64,000 nt of DNA from Mesorhizobium sp. (lineage in GTDB: Bacteria; Pseudomonadota; Alphaproteobacteria; Rhizobiales; Rhizobiaceae), in assembly GCA_004017535.1 (NCBI GenBank), contig SAJS01000004.1, forward strand, positions 248,001 to 312,000. Direction: 5' to 3'. The notes under the pieces were generated by a model, which ran no database searches, was not told the DNA's origin, and saw nothing but the letters and a program-made list of their open reading frames with translations. This document shows positions 16,566 through 25,245 of this stretch, in pieces (position 1 is the stretch's first letter; the number at the start of each line of letters is the position of its first letter). Made by a program: the position numbers and the translations under genes.

Positions 16566-17819
16566 TCAGTGCGCCACCGCCGCCGCCGCGGCCTCGTCGA
16601 TGAGGCGCCCGGTGCGGAAGCGCTCGAGCGTAAAGGGCGCGTTGATCGGGTGCGGTTCGTCCTTCGCGATGGTGTGGGCAAAGACGTTGCCCGAGCCGGG
16701 CGTCGCCTTGAAGCCGCCGGTGCCCCAGCCGCAATTGACGTAAAGCCCCTTGACCGGCGTCTTCGCCAGGATCGGCGAGCGGTCGGGCGTGACGTCGACG
16801 ATGCCGCCCCAGGAACGCAGCATTTTCATGCGGGTGAAGATCGGGAACATCTCGCAGATGGCGTCGAGCGTGTGCTGCAATATGTGCAGGCCGCCGGTCT
16901 GCGAGTAGGAGACATACTGGTCGGTGCCGGCGCCGATGACCAACTCGCCCTTGTCGGATTGCGAGATATAGGCGTGCACGGTGTTGGACATCACCACGCA
17001 GGGCACCACCGGCTTGACCGGCTCCGACACCAGCGCCTGCAGCGGATAGCTTTCGAGCGGCATGCGCACACCGGCCATGTTCATGATGACGGAGGAATGG
17101 CCGGCCGCGACCACGCCGACCTTCTTGGCGCCGATGAAGCCGCGCGTCGTCTCCACGCCGCTGACCGCGCCGTTCGCCGCCCGCTTGATGCCGGTGACCT
17201 CGCAGTTCTGGATGATGTGCACGCCGCGCGCCGAAGCGCCGCGCGCATAGCCCCACGCCACCGCGTCGTGACGCGCCGTGCCGCCGCGCCGCTGCAATGC
17301 CGCGCCCATTACCGGATAGCGCGCTTCCTTGGAGATGTTGAGCGGCGGGCAGAATGCCTTCGCCTCTTCCGGCGTCAGCCATTCATTGTCGATACCGTTG
17401 AGGCGGTTGGCATGGATATGGCGCTTGAACACCTGCACGTCATGCACGTTGTGCGCCAGCATCATGACGCCGCGCGCCGAATACATGACGTTGTAGTTGA
17501 GCTCTTGGCTCAACCCATCCCACAGCTTCAGCGCATGGTCGTAGATGCCGGCACTTTCGTCATAGAGATAGTTGGAGCGGATGATTGTGGTGTTGCGGCC
17601 GGTGTTGCCGCCGCCGAGCCAGCCCTTTTCCAGCACCGCGATGTTGGTGATGCCGTGCTCGCTCGCCAGGTAATAGGCCGTCGCCAAGCCGTGTCCGCCG
17701 GCGCCGACGATGATGACGTCGTATTCCTTCTTCGGCTCGGGCGAGGTCCACTGCTCTTCCCAGCCCTTGTGGCCGCGCATCGCCTCGCGGGCGATGGCGA
17801 ATACCGAATATTTCTTCAC
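16566..17819 (-). CDS. soxB: Sarcosine oxidase subunit beta
   Basis: A 417-residue FAD-dependent subunit carrying the sarcosine dehydrogenation site. The N-terminus [14 protein letters not shown] is the usual SoxB start, followed by the Rossmann motif [18 protein letters not shown] (about residues 34-51) and [10 protein letters not shown]. The start is a GTG at 17819; the open frame extends 15 codons further, but those residues are not family-like. It is the first gene of soxBDAG, so the operon promoter should lie within 17820-18000. Confidence 0.94.
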   Translation of the reverse strand: MKKYSVFAIAREAMRGHKGWEEQWTSPEPKKEYDVIIVGAGGHGLATAYYLASEHGITNIAVLEKGWLGGGNTGRNTTIIRSNYLYDESAGIYDHALKLWDGLSQELNYNVMYSARGVMMLAHNVHDVQVFKRHIHANRLNGIDNEWLTPEEAKAFCPPLNISKEARYPVMGAALQRRGGTARHDAVAWGYARGASARGVHIIQNCEVTGIKRAANGAVSGVETTRGFIGAKKVGVVAAGHSSVIMNMAGVRMPLESYPLQALVSEPVKPVVPCVVMSNTVHAYISQSDKGELVIGAGTDQYVSYSQTGGLHILQHTLDAICEMFPIFTRMKMLRSWGGIVDVTPDRSPILAKTPVKGLYVNCGWGTGGFKATPGSGNVFAHTIAKDEPHPINAPFTLERFRTGRLIDEAAAAAVAH

Positions 17820-18004
17820 GTTGTAGCCTCGCGCCAAAAATCGCGGATGTCGTCCGCCCGTCACGCGAGGAGTATCACTAGCGAAACCGCGATGTCATCC
17901 TTGCGCTGTTTGCGACGGCGCTTGCCGCTTTGCGCCATGCCGAAAGGCTGGTGGCCGCGGCCGCGATCGGCCATACCGGCTGCTCCGAGACCTGGAGGAT
18001 CGAT

Positions 18005-18374
18005 ATGGGCAACGCCTGGTCCAATCTGACCCTGCGCTTTCTGCTGGAACTTGCTGCGCTGCTCGGGCTCGGCATGGCAGGCTGGGAGCCTGTCCGAAGG
18101 GTCGTGCCGATGGCTCTTCGCCTTGGCCTTGCCGCTTGTTGCGGCTGCGCTGTGGGGAACCTTCGCGGTTCCTGACGACCCAAGCCGGTCAGGCCGCGCG
18201 CCGGTTCCTGTGCCGGGCGCGGCGCGGTTGGCGCTGGAACTCGTCATACTGTTCGGCGGCGCCGCCGGATTCTATCTGGTCGGTCACGCGGCCGCGGGCA
18301 TCGTCATGGCCCTGCTGATCGCCCTCAGCTACGCCTTCTCCCTGGACCGCTGGGCTGGCTGTTGCCGGCAGTAG
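18005..18374 (+). pseudogene. Frameshifted DUF2568 (YrdB-like) membrane protein gene
   Basis: Two overlapping frames together encode one DUF2568-type protein. The first frame (ATG at 18005) gives MGNAWSNLTLRFLLELAALLGLGMAGW and then degenerates, stopping at 18175. From about 18085 the frame one base later continues SLSEGSCRWLFALALPLVAAALWGTFAVP, then ARLALELVILFGGAAGFYLVGH, to a TAG ending at 18374. One extra base (or two missing) near 18080-18110 explains the break. The intact protein would have four membrane segments. It is either a recent mutation or a sequencing error. Confidence 0.75.
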
Positions 18375-18540
18375 GGCAACAGCGGCCTATGCCGCGGCCG
18401 AAGCCGGACGCTTCGATCAACCGGACGTGATCCGTGAGGCGGAGGGCGGGCACAATCATCCGCTGAAATATCGCGATACGGGGCCTTGCATTTCGGCCCG
18501 TTTTGACGATTTTCGTTTCCGTCGAAATCGGACCGGAACG

Positions 18541-18927
18541 ATGCTGCTGATCAGGACCTATGTTGCGCAGAGCGCCATCGAGGGCGTCGGTGTCTTCGCT
18601 GCCGAGCCGATCCGCAAAGGTGCTTCGATCTGGCGGCTCGATCCCGATTTCGACCGCCTTATTCCGATGGAAAAATATGAAGCGGCATCCCCTCATCTGA
18701 GGGAACTGCTCGACCGCTATGCCTATCCGAGCCCGGACAAGCCCGGCTTCATGGTCTATGAGGTCGACAATGGCCGCTTCATGAACCACTCCGAGCGGCC
18801 GAACACGGATTTCTCGCAATTTGGCGGCGCCGTCGCCATTCGCGACATCGCCGCCGGCGAGGAAATCACCTGCGATTATGGCGAGTTTTTCGAGGATTTT
18901 GCCCGCCTCCATCTGACGACCGCGTAG
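18541..18927 (+). CDS. SET domain-containing protein
   Basis: A 128-residue protein that is essentially one SET domain: GVGVFAAEPIRKGASIW near residues 17-33, the NHSERPNT knot motif near 81-88, and GEEITCDYGEFF near 105-116, which forms the SAM/lysine site. SET proteins usually methylate lysine; bacterial versions have few known targets. The ATG at 18541 is chosen because conservation begins at once there; a longer frame upstream adds unrelated residues. It stands alone between the DUF2568 remnant and rpsU. Confidence 0.83.
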   Translation: MLLIRTYVAQSAIEGVGVFAAEPIRKGASIWRLDPDFDRLIPMEKYEAASPHLRELLDRYAYPSPDKPGFMVYEVDNGRFMNHSERPNTDFSQFGGAVAIRDIAAGEEITCDYGEFFEDFARLHLTTA

Positions 18928-19106
18928 AGCGAGCAAGCGTCAAGGGACAGCGCATCGGCTTTTGATCGCGCTTTCCCGCAATCAGAGGTGGACATCCCAG
19001 CCTGATTCTGCTATCAGCCGCCACAATTCGCGGTGCAGCTCGCCGCGGAGGCATGTCAGCTATGGCTGTTTGCCTAACGATTTCAAACCCGAAGACAGGA
19101 TTGCCC

Positions 19107-19373
19107 GTGCAGGTACTCGTCCGCGACAACAACGTTGATCAGGCGCTTCGCGCGCTGAAGAAGAAGATGCAGCGCGAAGGTATTTTCCGCGAAATGAAGA
19201 TGCGCGGTCACTACGAGAAGCCGTCCGAGAAGCGTGCCCGCGAGAAGGCCGAGGCCGTGCGCCGCGCCCGCAAGCTGGCTCGCAAGCGCGCCCAGCGCGA
19301 AGGCCTGCTGCCGATGACCCCGCGTCCGGCTCCGGCTGGTGCCGCCGGCGCTTCGCGCTCTCCGCGCTCATAA
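19107..19373 (+). CDS. rpsU: 30S ribosomal protein S21
   Basis: An 88-residue basic protein with the S21 core [20 protein letters not shown] followed by MQREG and a long Arg/Lys/Ala helix. S21 takes part in translation initiation on the 30S subunit. The start is the GTG at 19107, six bases after AGGA, matching the usual rhizobial N-terminus; an upstream ATG at 19053 would add 18 unrelated residues. The C-terminal Pro/Ala/Ser tail (about 15 residues) is longer than in enterobacteria. A strong terminator follows. Confidence 0.94.
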   Translation: MQVLVRDNNVDQALRALKKKMQREGIFREMKMRGHYEKPSEKRAREKAEAVRRARKLARKRAQREGLLPMTPRPAPAGAAGASRSPRS

Positions 19374-19407
19374 CGCCTATTTTTTGTCCTTTTCGAAGGA
19401 TACCGAG

Positions 19408-19440
19408 GGTGGCGCGATGCGGAATCGCCGCCACCTTTTT
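19408..19440 (+). terminator. Rho-independent terminator of rpsU
   Basis: GGTGGCG-CGAT-GCGGA-ATCG-C-CGCCACC forms an 11-base stem with one bulged C, followed directly by TTTTTGTTT. Confidence 0.88.
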
Positions 19441-19505
19441 GTTTATGCATGAGAGCCGGTTCGGAGAGGGAACGGACGGACGGCGCTGCGGCAGTGAGGA
19501 CAAAG

Positions 19506-20357
19506 ATGAACGCAATTTCCGTGGAGCGCAAATCCGCTTTTCGCGGCTTCGCCCTGACGGCGGCTCTGCTTTCGGGCCTGACGCTTGCAGCATGCCAGAC
19601 GACCCCGACGGGAGAGTTCAACTCCGTCGACAAGGCGCAAGCGTCGAGCGAGAACATCTCTTCGCTCTCGGCGGTCATCCAACGCAATCCGCAGGATCCC
19701 GAGGGCTATAATGTGCGCGGCTCGGCCTATGGCCGCGGCGGCCAGTACCAGGCGGCGCTGAAGGACTTCAACCAGGCCATCCAGCTCAACCCGAATTTCT
19801 ACCAGGCCTATTCGAACCGCGCGCTGATCCAACGTTTCCTCGGCAATCAGCAAGCGGCTTTGGCCGACTACAACCGCTCGATCCAGATCAACGCCAATTA
19901 CGACGCCGCCTATATCGGCCGCGGCAATCTCTACCGCAAGGCGGGCCGCACCCAGGACGCCTTCAACGACTTCCAGAAGGCGATCCAGCTCGACACCACG
20001 GATGCGCGCGCCTACCACAATCGTGGCCTGATCTATCAGAGCCAGGGCCAGCACAAATTCGCCATCGAGGATTTCTCGACCGCGATCTCGCTGGCGCCGG
20101 ACGCCGCAGAGCCCTACAACGGCCGCGGCCTCTCCTATCTGGCGACAGGCGACGAGGACAACGCCTTCTCCGACTTCAACATGGCCATCAAGCTCGACGG
20201 CAAGAATGCCGAGGCCTGGGCCAACCAGGCGCTGATCTACGAGCGCCGCGGCGACAAGGTCAGGGCCGCCAAGTCATACCGCGAGGCGATCCACCTCGAC
20301 CCGAACTACCAGCCGGCCAAGGACGGCCTGTCGCGCACCGGCGGCAACGCCAGCTGA
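19506..20357 (+). CDS. Tetratricopeptide repeat lipoprotein
   Basis: A 283-residue lipoprotein. The signal peptide ends in the lipobox LAAC (cysteine near residue 30), so it should be lipidated and held at the inner or outer membrane facing the periplasm. Six or more TPR units follow from about residue 66 to 275, with regular patterns such as AYSNRALIQRFLGNQQAALADYNRSI broken every 34 residues. NlpI-like TPR lipoproteins scaffold cell-envelope enzymes. The ATG at 19506 has GAGGACAAAG upstream. It is monocistronic, between rpsU and DUF992 genes. Confidence 0.87.
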   Translation: MNAISVERKSAFRGFALTAALLSGLTLAACQTTPTGEFNSVDKAQASSENISSLSAVIQRNPQDPEGYNVRGSAYGRGGQYQAALKDFNQAIQLNPNFYQAYSNRALIQRFLGNQQAALADYNRSIQINANYDAAYIGRGNLYRKAGRTQDAFNDFQKAIQLDTTDARAYHNRGLIYQSQGQHKFAIEDFSTAISLAPDAAEPYNGRGLSYLATGDEDNAFSDFNMAIKLDGKNAEAWANQALIYERRGDKVRAAKSYREAIHLDPNYQPAKDGLSRTGGNAS

Positions 20358-20563
20358 AACCGGTAACGGAAGGGCATCTCGCGTCAGGCGCGGTCGCCGC
20401 TGGCGGACCCCGGTGTTGCGCCGCGGCGACGCCAATAGCGATGAGTTAACCGCCCAGAGCAGTGCGTTAATCTTTGCCATGTTCGCGCCAAGTTTTCGGC
20501 GGAACGCTCCTTGCACCTCGACGTTTAGGCCGGGGCCAAGATTTTCGCGAAAGGACCTTTCCA
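20358..20563 (+). promoter_or_regulatory. Intergenic region upstream of first DUF992 gene
   Basis: This 206-base gap holds no convincing gene. It should contain the promoter of the DUF992 gene and the terminator of the TPR gene, but I see no strong hairpin with a T-run. AAAGGACC at 20550-20557 is the likely ribosome binding site. Confidence 0.3.
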
Positions 20564-21040
20564 ATGATCAAATCCCTTGCCTGTGCCGCTGCCGCGCTTG
20601 CCGCCACGGTCCTCGCTTCCCCGGTCAGCGCCGGCACGCTCCGTCTCGGCACGCTCGATTGCACGATCGACGGCGGCGTCGGCTATGTCATCACGTCCAA
20701 CAAGGGCGTGTCCTGCACCTTCCGTCCCTATCATCACGGTCCGGCCGAGCAGTACACCGGCATGATCTCCAAGCTCGGCGTCGACCTCGGCCAGACGCAT
20801 CAGGGCCAGCTCGTCTGGGCGGTGCTTGCCGCGACGCGCCATCATGAGGCGGGCGACCTCGCCGGCAGCTATTACGGCGTCAACGCCGAAGCTTCTGTCG
20901 TGACCGGCGGCGGCGCCAATCTCCTGGTCGGCGGCCTCGACGGCGCCTTCATGCTGGAGCCGCTCAGCGTGCAGGCGCAGACAGGCGTCAACCTCGCCGT
21001 CGCGGTGGCGTCGCTGGATCTGGTCCACTCCTACAAATAG
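20564..21040 (+). CDS. DUF992 family secreted protein (paralogue 1)
   Basis: A 158-residue protein with a Sec signal peptide (MIKSLACAAAALAATVLASPVSAG, cleavage near residue 23). The mature DUF992 domain begins LGTLDCTIDGGVGYVI, includes VSCTFRP and ends with GGGANLLVGG and LEPLSVQAQTGVNLAV. The two cysteines (in DCTI and SCTF) probably form a disulfide. Function unknown; the family is common in Rhizobiales and periplasmic or exported. A paralogue follows 148 bases downstream, after a terminator and a repeat, so the two are separately transcribed. Confidence 0.87.
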   Translation: MIKSLACAAAALAATVLASPVSAGTLRLGTLDCTIDGGVGYVITSNKGVSCTFRPYHHGPAEQYTGMISKLGVDLGQTHQGQLVWAVLAATRHHEAGDLAGSYYGVNAEASVVTGGGANLLVGGLDGAFMLEPLSVQAQTGVNLAVAVASLDLVHSYK

Positions 21041-21072
21041 GCGCTCAGCCGCTAACGACATCCGCCTATACG

Positions 21073-21119
21073 CGCGGCCCGGAACAGGACATTGTAGCCG
21101 TTCCGGGCCGCGTGCTTTT
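21073..21119 (+). terminator. Rho-independent terminator of first DUF992 gene
   Basis: CGCGGCCCGGAAC (21073-21085) and GTTCCGGGCCGCG (21100-21112) form a perfect 13-base stem, followed by TGCTTTT. Confidence 0.85.
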
Positions 21120-21166
21120 GAGCAATTCCAGGAAAAGTGTGACACGGTTTTCCGTCCGGAATTGCG
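21120..21166. repeat. Dispersed intergenic inverted-repeat element, copy D
   Basis: The most canonical copy: GAGCAATTCCAGGAAAAGTG at the left and TTTTCCGTCCGGAATTGCG at the right, around GTGACACGG. It lies directly after a terminator and before the second DUF992 gene. Confidence 0.88.
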
Positions 21167-21187
21167 TCAAAAAGAAGAGGGGGACAT

Positions 21188-21670
21188 ATGTCGAGGATCA
21201 TCGCCGCAGCCGCGATCGCGATTCTTGCACTGGCCGGGCAGGCCCGAGCGGAGACCGGCGGCATCGAACTCGGCGTTCTCGACTGCGCAATCGGCGGCGG
21301 CACCGGCTTCGTCTTCGGCTCCAGCAAGGATCTGAGCTGCACCTTCACGCCGGCCGACAAGACCTTCGCGCCGGAAGCCTATTTTGGCGCCGTCAACAAG
21401 TATGGTTTCGACATCGGCACGACCAGCCAGAGCGTGATGCGCTGGCTGGTGCTGACGCCGATGAACAACATCTACGCCCCGGGTGCGCTTGCCGGCGACT
21501 ATGTCGGCGCCAGCGCCGAAATGACCGCCGCGGTCGGCGCCGGCGCCAATCTCCTGGTCGGCGGCACCGGCAACGCCTTCACCCTGCAGCCGCTCAGCGT
21601 CCAGACCCAGACCGGTCTCAACATCGCCATCGGCGTCAGCCAGTTCCAGCTGCGCAGCACAGCGAACTGA
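21188..21670 (+). CDS. DUF992 family secreted protein (paralogue 2)
   Basis: A 160-residue paralogue of the preceding DUF992 protein. The signal peptide ends at QARAE (about residue 21). The domain shares LGVLDCAIGGGTGFVF, LSCTF, GAGANLLVGG and LQPLSVQTQTGLNIA with paralogue 1. GAGGGGGAC precedes the ATG at 21188. The pair looks like an old tandem duplication, because the overall residue identity is only partial. Confidence 0.87.
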   Translation: MSRIIAAAAIAILALAGQARAETGGIELGVLDCAIGGGTGFVFGSSKDLSCTFTPADKTFAPEAYFGAVNKYGFDIGTTSQSVMRWLVLTPMNNIYAPGALAGDYVGASAEMTAAVGAGANLLVGGTGNAFTLQPLSVQTQTGLNIAIGVSQFQLRSTAN

Positions 21671-21821
21671 CTGACCATCAGGGCCGGTGGAGCCTTCCTT
21701 CCACGAAGCGAAAAAGCCTCTTGAGCTCAACCGCGCTTGAGGTTCTACAAGCCCTGCCGAACTGGACCTGGCGCCCGTTCGCGATGCGGATGAGGCTGCG
21801 GATCGCAAGCAGGAGATCGAT

Positions 21822-23273
21822 GTGACGGCAGCAGGCGGCAACAAGGCAGGCGGCGACAAGATAGATTGGCCCGCGCTGTGGGCAAATGGCGACCTGGCTC
21901 GCTTCTGCTTCATCAGCCTCGGCATCCTGCTCCATGCCACCAATGAGACAATGATCGCAACGGTCATGCCGGCGATGGTCGGCGATATTGCCGGCGTGCA
22001 GTTCGTCGGCTGGTCGCTTGCCGTGTACGAACTCGGCGCCATCGTCGCGGGGGCCGCCGCCGGCCGGCTGGTCAGCTTCGTCGCCTTACGCACCAACATG
22101 ATGGCCGCGGCCCTTCTTTATGCCGCTGGCGCGCTGGTCTGCGCCACCGCGCCATCGATGCCCATCTTCCTAGCCGGGCGGCTGGTCGAGGGCCTGGGCG
22201 GCGGTGCGCTCGTCTCGCTCGCCTTCGTCTCGGTCGAGCGCCTGTTCCCGCGCAACATCTGGCCGCAGCTTTTCGGCATCATCTCGGCGATCTGGGGTGT
22301 CGCCGCCTTCAGCGGCCCGATGCTCGGCGCAATCATGGTCGATTTCCTGTCTTGGCGCTGGGCCTTCGGTGTCTTCACGTTTGGCGGTGCGGCCATGGCG
22401 CTCGCAAGCTTCGCCGTGCTTGGCACGCCGCAGGCGAAGCGGCCGCAGGCCGGCGCCGGCCCGACGCCCGCCTTTCCCTTCCTGGCGCTCGGCTGCCTTG
22501 CCGTCAGCGTCGTGCTGATCGCCGCGGCGGGTGTCGACATCGCGTTGCTGCGCTCGTCGCTGTTCATACTGCTCGGTCTGGCCGGCCTCGCGCTGTTCTT
22601 CCACGTCGATGCGCTGAAGCCGCGCTCGCGCCTGTTCCCCTCGCAACTCTTTTCCTGGAATTCCGCGCTCGGCAGCGGCATGACCATGGTTGCCGCCTTC
22701 TCCGTGGCGACCTGCACCTTCGCCATTTACGGGCCGTTGCTGCTGACCACGCTGCACGGCATCCCGATCCTGACGACAGGCTACATCATCGCCGCCGAAT
22801 CGATTGCCTGGTCGATCCTGTCGATCGCCGTCGCCAATGCGCCGCTGCATCGCGAGCGGTCGATCATCGTCGTCGGCGCACTGATGATCGCCGCCGGCCT
22901 CGCCGGTTTCGCCTACACGATCCCGATCGGCTCGATCCCGCTCATTCTGCTTTGCGCCCTTCTGCAGGGCGGCGGCTTCGGCGTCGCCTGGCCGTTCCTG
23001 ACGCGCGTGATCGTTGCCTCGGCGCGCGAGGGCGAACAGACCATCGCCTCGGCCGCGGTGCCCACCATGCAGCGCATAGGCTACGCCGTCGGCGCAGCCG
23101 TCGCCGGCATTATCGCCAACGCCTGCGGCTTCTCCGATGGCCTTAGCCGCGAGGCGGCCGCGACCGTCGCCGGTTGGCTGTTCCTCGTCTTCGTGCCGCT
23201 CGGGATCTTTGGATGCATCGCCGCGCTCAGGATCGCGCTGCCCCCGCTGCGGCCTCGACAGGCGGCCGGCTAG
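21822..23273 (+). CDS. MFS transporter, DHA2-like drug exporter family
   Basis: A 483-residue integral membrane protein with about 14 hydrophobic segments, the size of DHA2 exporters. Early residues show NETMIATVMPAMVGDIAG (motif typical of the first helix) and GWSLAVYELGAIVAGAAAGRL. The start is a GTG at 21822 with AGGAGATC upstream. It likely exports small toxic compounds by proton antiport; the substrate is unknown. It is convergent with coaBC, the two stops overlapping by 4 bases. Confidence 0.87.
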   Translation: MTAAGGNKAGGDKIDWPALWANGDLARFCFISLGILLHATNETMIATVMPAMVGDIAGVQFVGWSLAVYELGAIVAGAAAGRLVSFVALRTNMMAAALLYAAGALVCATAPSMPIFLAGRLVEGLGGGALVSLAFVSVERLFPRNIWPQLFGIISAIWGVAAFSGPMLGAIMVDFLSWRWAFGVFTFGGAAMALASFAVLGTPQAKRPQAGAGPTPAFPFLALGCLAVSVVLIAAAGVDIALLRSSLFILLGLAGLALFFHVDALKPRSRLFPSQLFSWNSALGSGMTMVAAFSVATCTFAIYGPLLLTTLHGIPILTTGYIIAAESIAWSILSIAVANAPLHRERSIIVVGALMIAAGLAGFAYTIPIGSIPLILLCALLQGGGFGVAWPFLTRVIVASAREGEQTIASAAVPTMQRIGYAVGAAVAGIIANACGFSDGLSREAAATVAGWLFLVFVPLGIFGCIAALRIALPPLRPRQAAG

Positions 23274-24742
23274 ACGACGACTGTCGCGAGCCGCTCCGCG
23301 ATGAGCGCGGCGAGCCGCGCTGCCACCTCATCCTTGCCCATCTCCGGCCATTCCTCGACGCCGGTCTTCGAGACGATGCGCACCTTGTTGCGGTCGCCGC
23401 CCATCACGCCCGATGGGCCGATGCCGCTTTCATGCGAGACGTCGTTGGCGACGATGAAGTCGGCGCCCTTTTTCTTGAGCTTGGCCTCGGCATTGGCGAT
23501 GAGATCCTGCGTTTCGGCCGCGAAGCCGACGACAAGGCCAGGCCTCTGAACGTGATGACCGATACCGGCCAGGATATCCGGGTTCTCGACCATCCGCAGC
23601 GACGGCGGCCCCTTGCCCGCCACCTTCTTGATCTTCTCGCCGGCGGCGCTTGCCGTGCGCCAGTCGGCGACGGCGGCAACGAACACGGCGGCATCCGCCG
23701 GCAGCAGGCTCTCGACCGCTTCCTTCATCTGCGCGGCCGTCTGGACATGGGTGGTCGCGACGCCGGCCGGATCGGCGATGGTGACCGGACCGGAAACCAG
23801 CCGCACATCGGCGCCGAGCTTCGCCAGTGCCGCCGCGATGGCATGGCCCTGCTTGCCCGAAGAGCGGTTGGCGATGTAGCGCACCGGGTCGATCGGCTCA
23901 TGCGTCGGCCCGGAGGTGACGATGATCCTGCGGCCGGCAAGCGGCTTCGGCTTCTCGTCGAGCATCGCCTCGATCGCGGCGACGATCTCCAGCGGCTCGG
24001 CCATGCGGCCCTCGCCCGCTTCGTTGCTTTCGGCCATCTCGCCTTTGCCGGGACCGACAAAGGCAATGCCGTCCTTCAGCAAGGTTGCCCTGTTGCGGCG
24101 CGTCGCCGGATGCGCCCACATCTTCGGGTTCATGGCGGGGGCCATCAGCACCTTCTTGTCGGTGGCCAGAAGCACCGTCGAGGCAAGGTCGTTGGAATGG
24201 CCGTTGGCAAGCTTCGCCATCAGATCGGCGGTGGCCGGCGCCACGACCAGCAGGTCGGCCTCGCGCGACAGCCTGATATGGCCGACATCGTGCTCGTCCT
24301 TGCGGTCGAACAGCTCGATGAAGACATGGTCGGCCGAAAGCGCGCCGACCGAAAGCTTGGTGACGAATTCCTGCGCTGCCGACGTCACCACCACCCGTAC
24401 GGAAGCGCCGCGCTCGCGCAGTCGGCGGATCAGGTCGAGCGATTTGTAGGCGGCGATGCCGCCGCCGATGATGAGCAGGACGCGCTTGCCGAAGAGTGAG
24501 CCTCGCCCGAGGGGCTTGCCGGATGCCGCGACAACCGGCGCCGCCCGCTCCTTCGAACCTGTCAGCGCGCGCAGCTTCTCCTCGATCTGGTCGATCCGGC
24601 CGGCCTGCCCTGCCCTGCCTTCGACCGCTTCGCGGATCATCGCCCGTGCCTGCTCCTCCATCGAGCAGCCATTTTCGGCGGCGAGCTGCCGCAGCAGACC
24701 CTTGACCTCGTCATCGAGATTGCGGATCGTGATGCTGGCCAT
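23270..24742 (-). CDS. coaBC: Bifunctional phosphopantothenoylcysteine decarboxylase / phosphopantothenate-cysteine ligase with N-terminal RHH domain
   Basis: A 490-residue protein, about 80 longer than typical CoaBC. Residues 1-45 (MASITIRNLDDEVKGLLRQL, then SMEEQARAMIREAV) look like a FitA-type ribbon-helix-helix antitoxin domain, followed by a linker. The CoaC flavoprotein domain starts near 84 (GGGIAAYK 93-100, catalytic-type H155 in VGHIRLS, substrate motif APAMNPKMW 201-209). The CoaB ligase domain starts near 270 (IIVTSGPTHEPIDPVRYI, then SSGKQG). Together they convert 4'-phosphopantothenate and cysteine to 4'-phosphopantetheine for CoA. The flap segment corresponding to the E. coli Cys158 site reads ESNEAGEGRM, with Ser where Cys is expected. 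ATG at 24742. Confidence 0.92.
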   Translation of the reverse strand: MASITIRNLDDEVKGLLRQLAAENGCSMEEQARAMIREAVEGRAGQAGRIDQIEEKLRALTGSKERAAPVVAASGKPLGRGSLFGKRVLLIIGGGIAAYKSLDLIRRLRERGASVRVVVTSAAQEFVTKLSVGALSADHVFIELFDRKDEHDVGHIRLSREADLLVVAPATADLMAKLANGHSNDLASTVLLATDKKVLMAPAMNPKMWAHPATRRNRATLLKDGIAFVGPGKGEMAESNEAGEGRMAEPLEIVAAIEAMLDEKPKPLAGRRIIVTSGPTHEPIDPVRYIANRSSGKQGHAIAAALAKLGADVRLVSGPVTIADPAGVATTHVQTAAQMKEAVESLLPADAAVFVAAVADWRTASAAGEKIKKVAGKGPPSLRMVENPDILAGIGHHVQRPGLVVGFAAETQDLIANAEAKLKKKGADFIVANDVSHESGIGPSGVMGGDRNKVRIVSKTGVEEWPEMGKDEVAARLAALIAERLATVVV

Positions 24743-24849
24743 GCGATTGCACTCGTTTCTGAAATGTGCTTGCAATGATAGCAATGCAATCATCGAACAG
24801 CAAGCCGGCCGTGGCAGTCTCTCGCGCGTCTCGCAAAACGATTGAAGGC

Positions 24850-25245
24850 ATGAATAGCGACAGTTTTGCCATCAGGGATGAATTTTCGAACGATTTGGAA
24901 GTTCGTTTGGAAAACAATGGTCTGCGGTTCGTAATCACTGACACATTGCCCTGGACACATGACGAGATGTTAGCTGCGCATCTCGAAATCATATCGGCGA
25001 GGGTGGACTCCTACATGCAGATCGCAACAAGCGATCAATTTCGCCAGAGATACCCGGCAAGCCCGCTAGACAAGGTTTCGATTGTGCTTCGATTCCGCTT
25101 TCAGCCCACCCCAGCTGCGGAGCCTGTTTTGTTTGCGATATCAAAGAGACTCGCTACCGACGGCATACGCATTCCGTTACGGAATGCTCAGAGTATCGGA
25201 GAGACCCTAGCTGCGGTGAAAATTCAAACTGAGATCCGTCGGAGC
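24850..25245 (+). CDS. DUF6572-like small protein, 3' end unresolved
   Basis: From the ATG at 24850, about 110 residues look like a genuine protein: VRLENNGLRFVITDTLPW, then HEEM-like HDEMLAAHLEIISARVDSYM, then a C-terminal LDKVSIVLRFRF strand. The pattern of a short beta-hairpin, an amphipathic helix ending in a YP motif and a final strand recalls DUF6572 proteins. Base composition is clearly more AT-rich than the neighbours. No stop codon occurs before the antisense of ubiB, so the natural end is lost or overlaps; I stop the feature at the ubiB stop. No good ribosome binding site is seen. It may be a decaying insertion. Confidence 0.45.
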
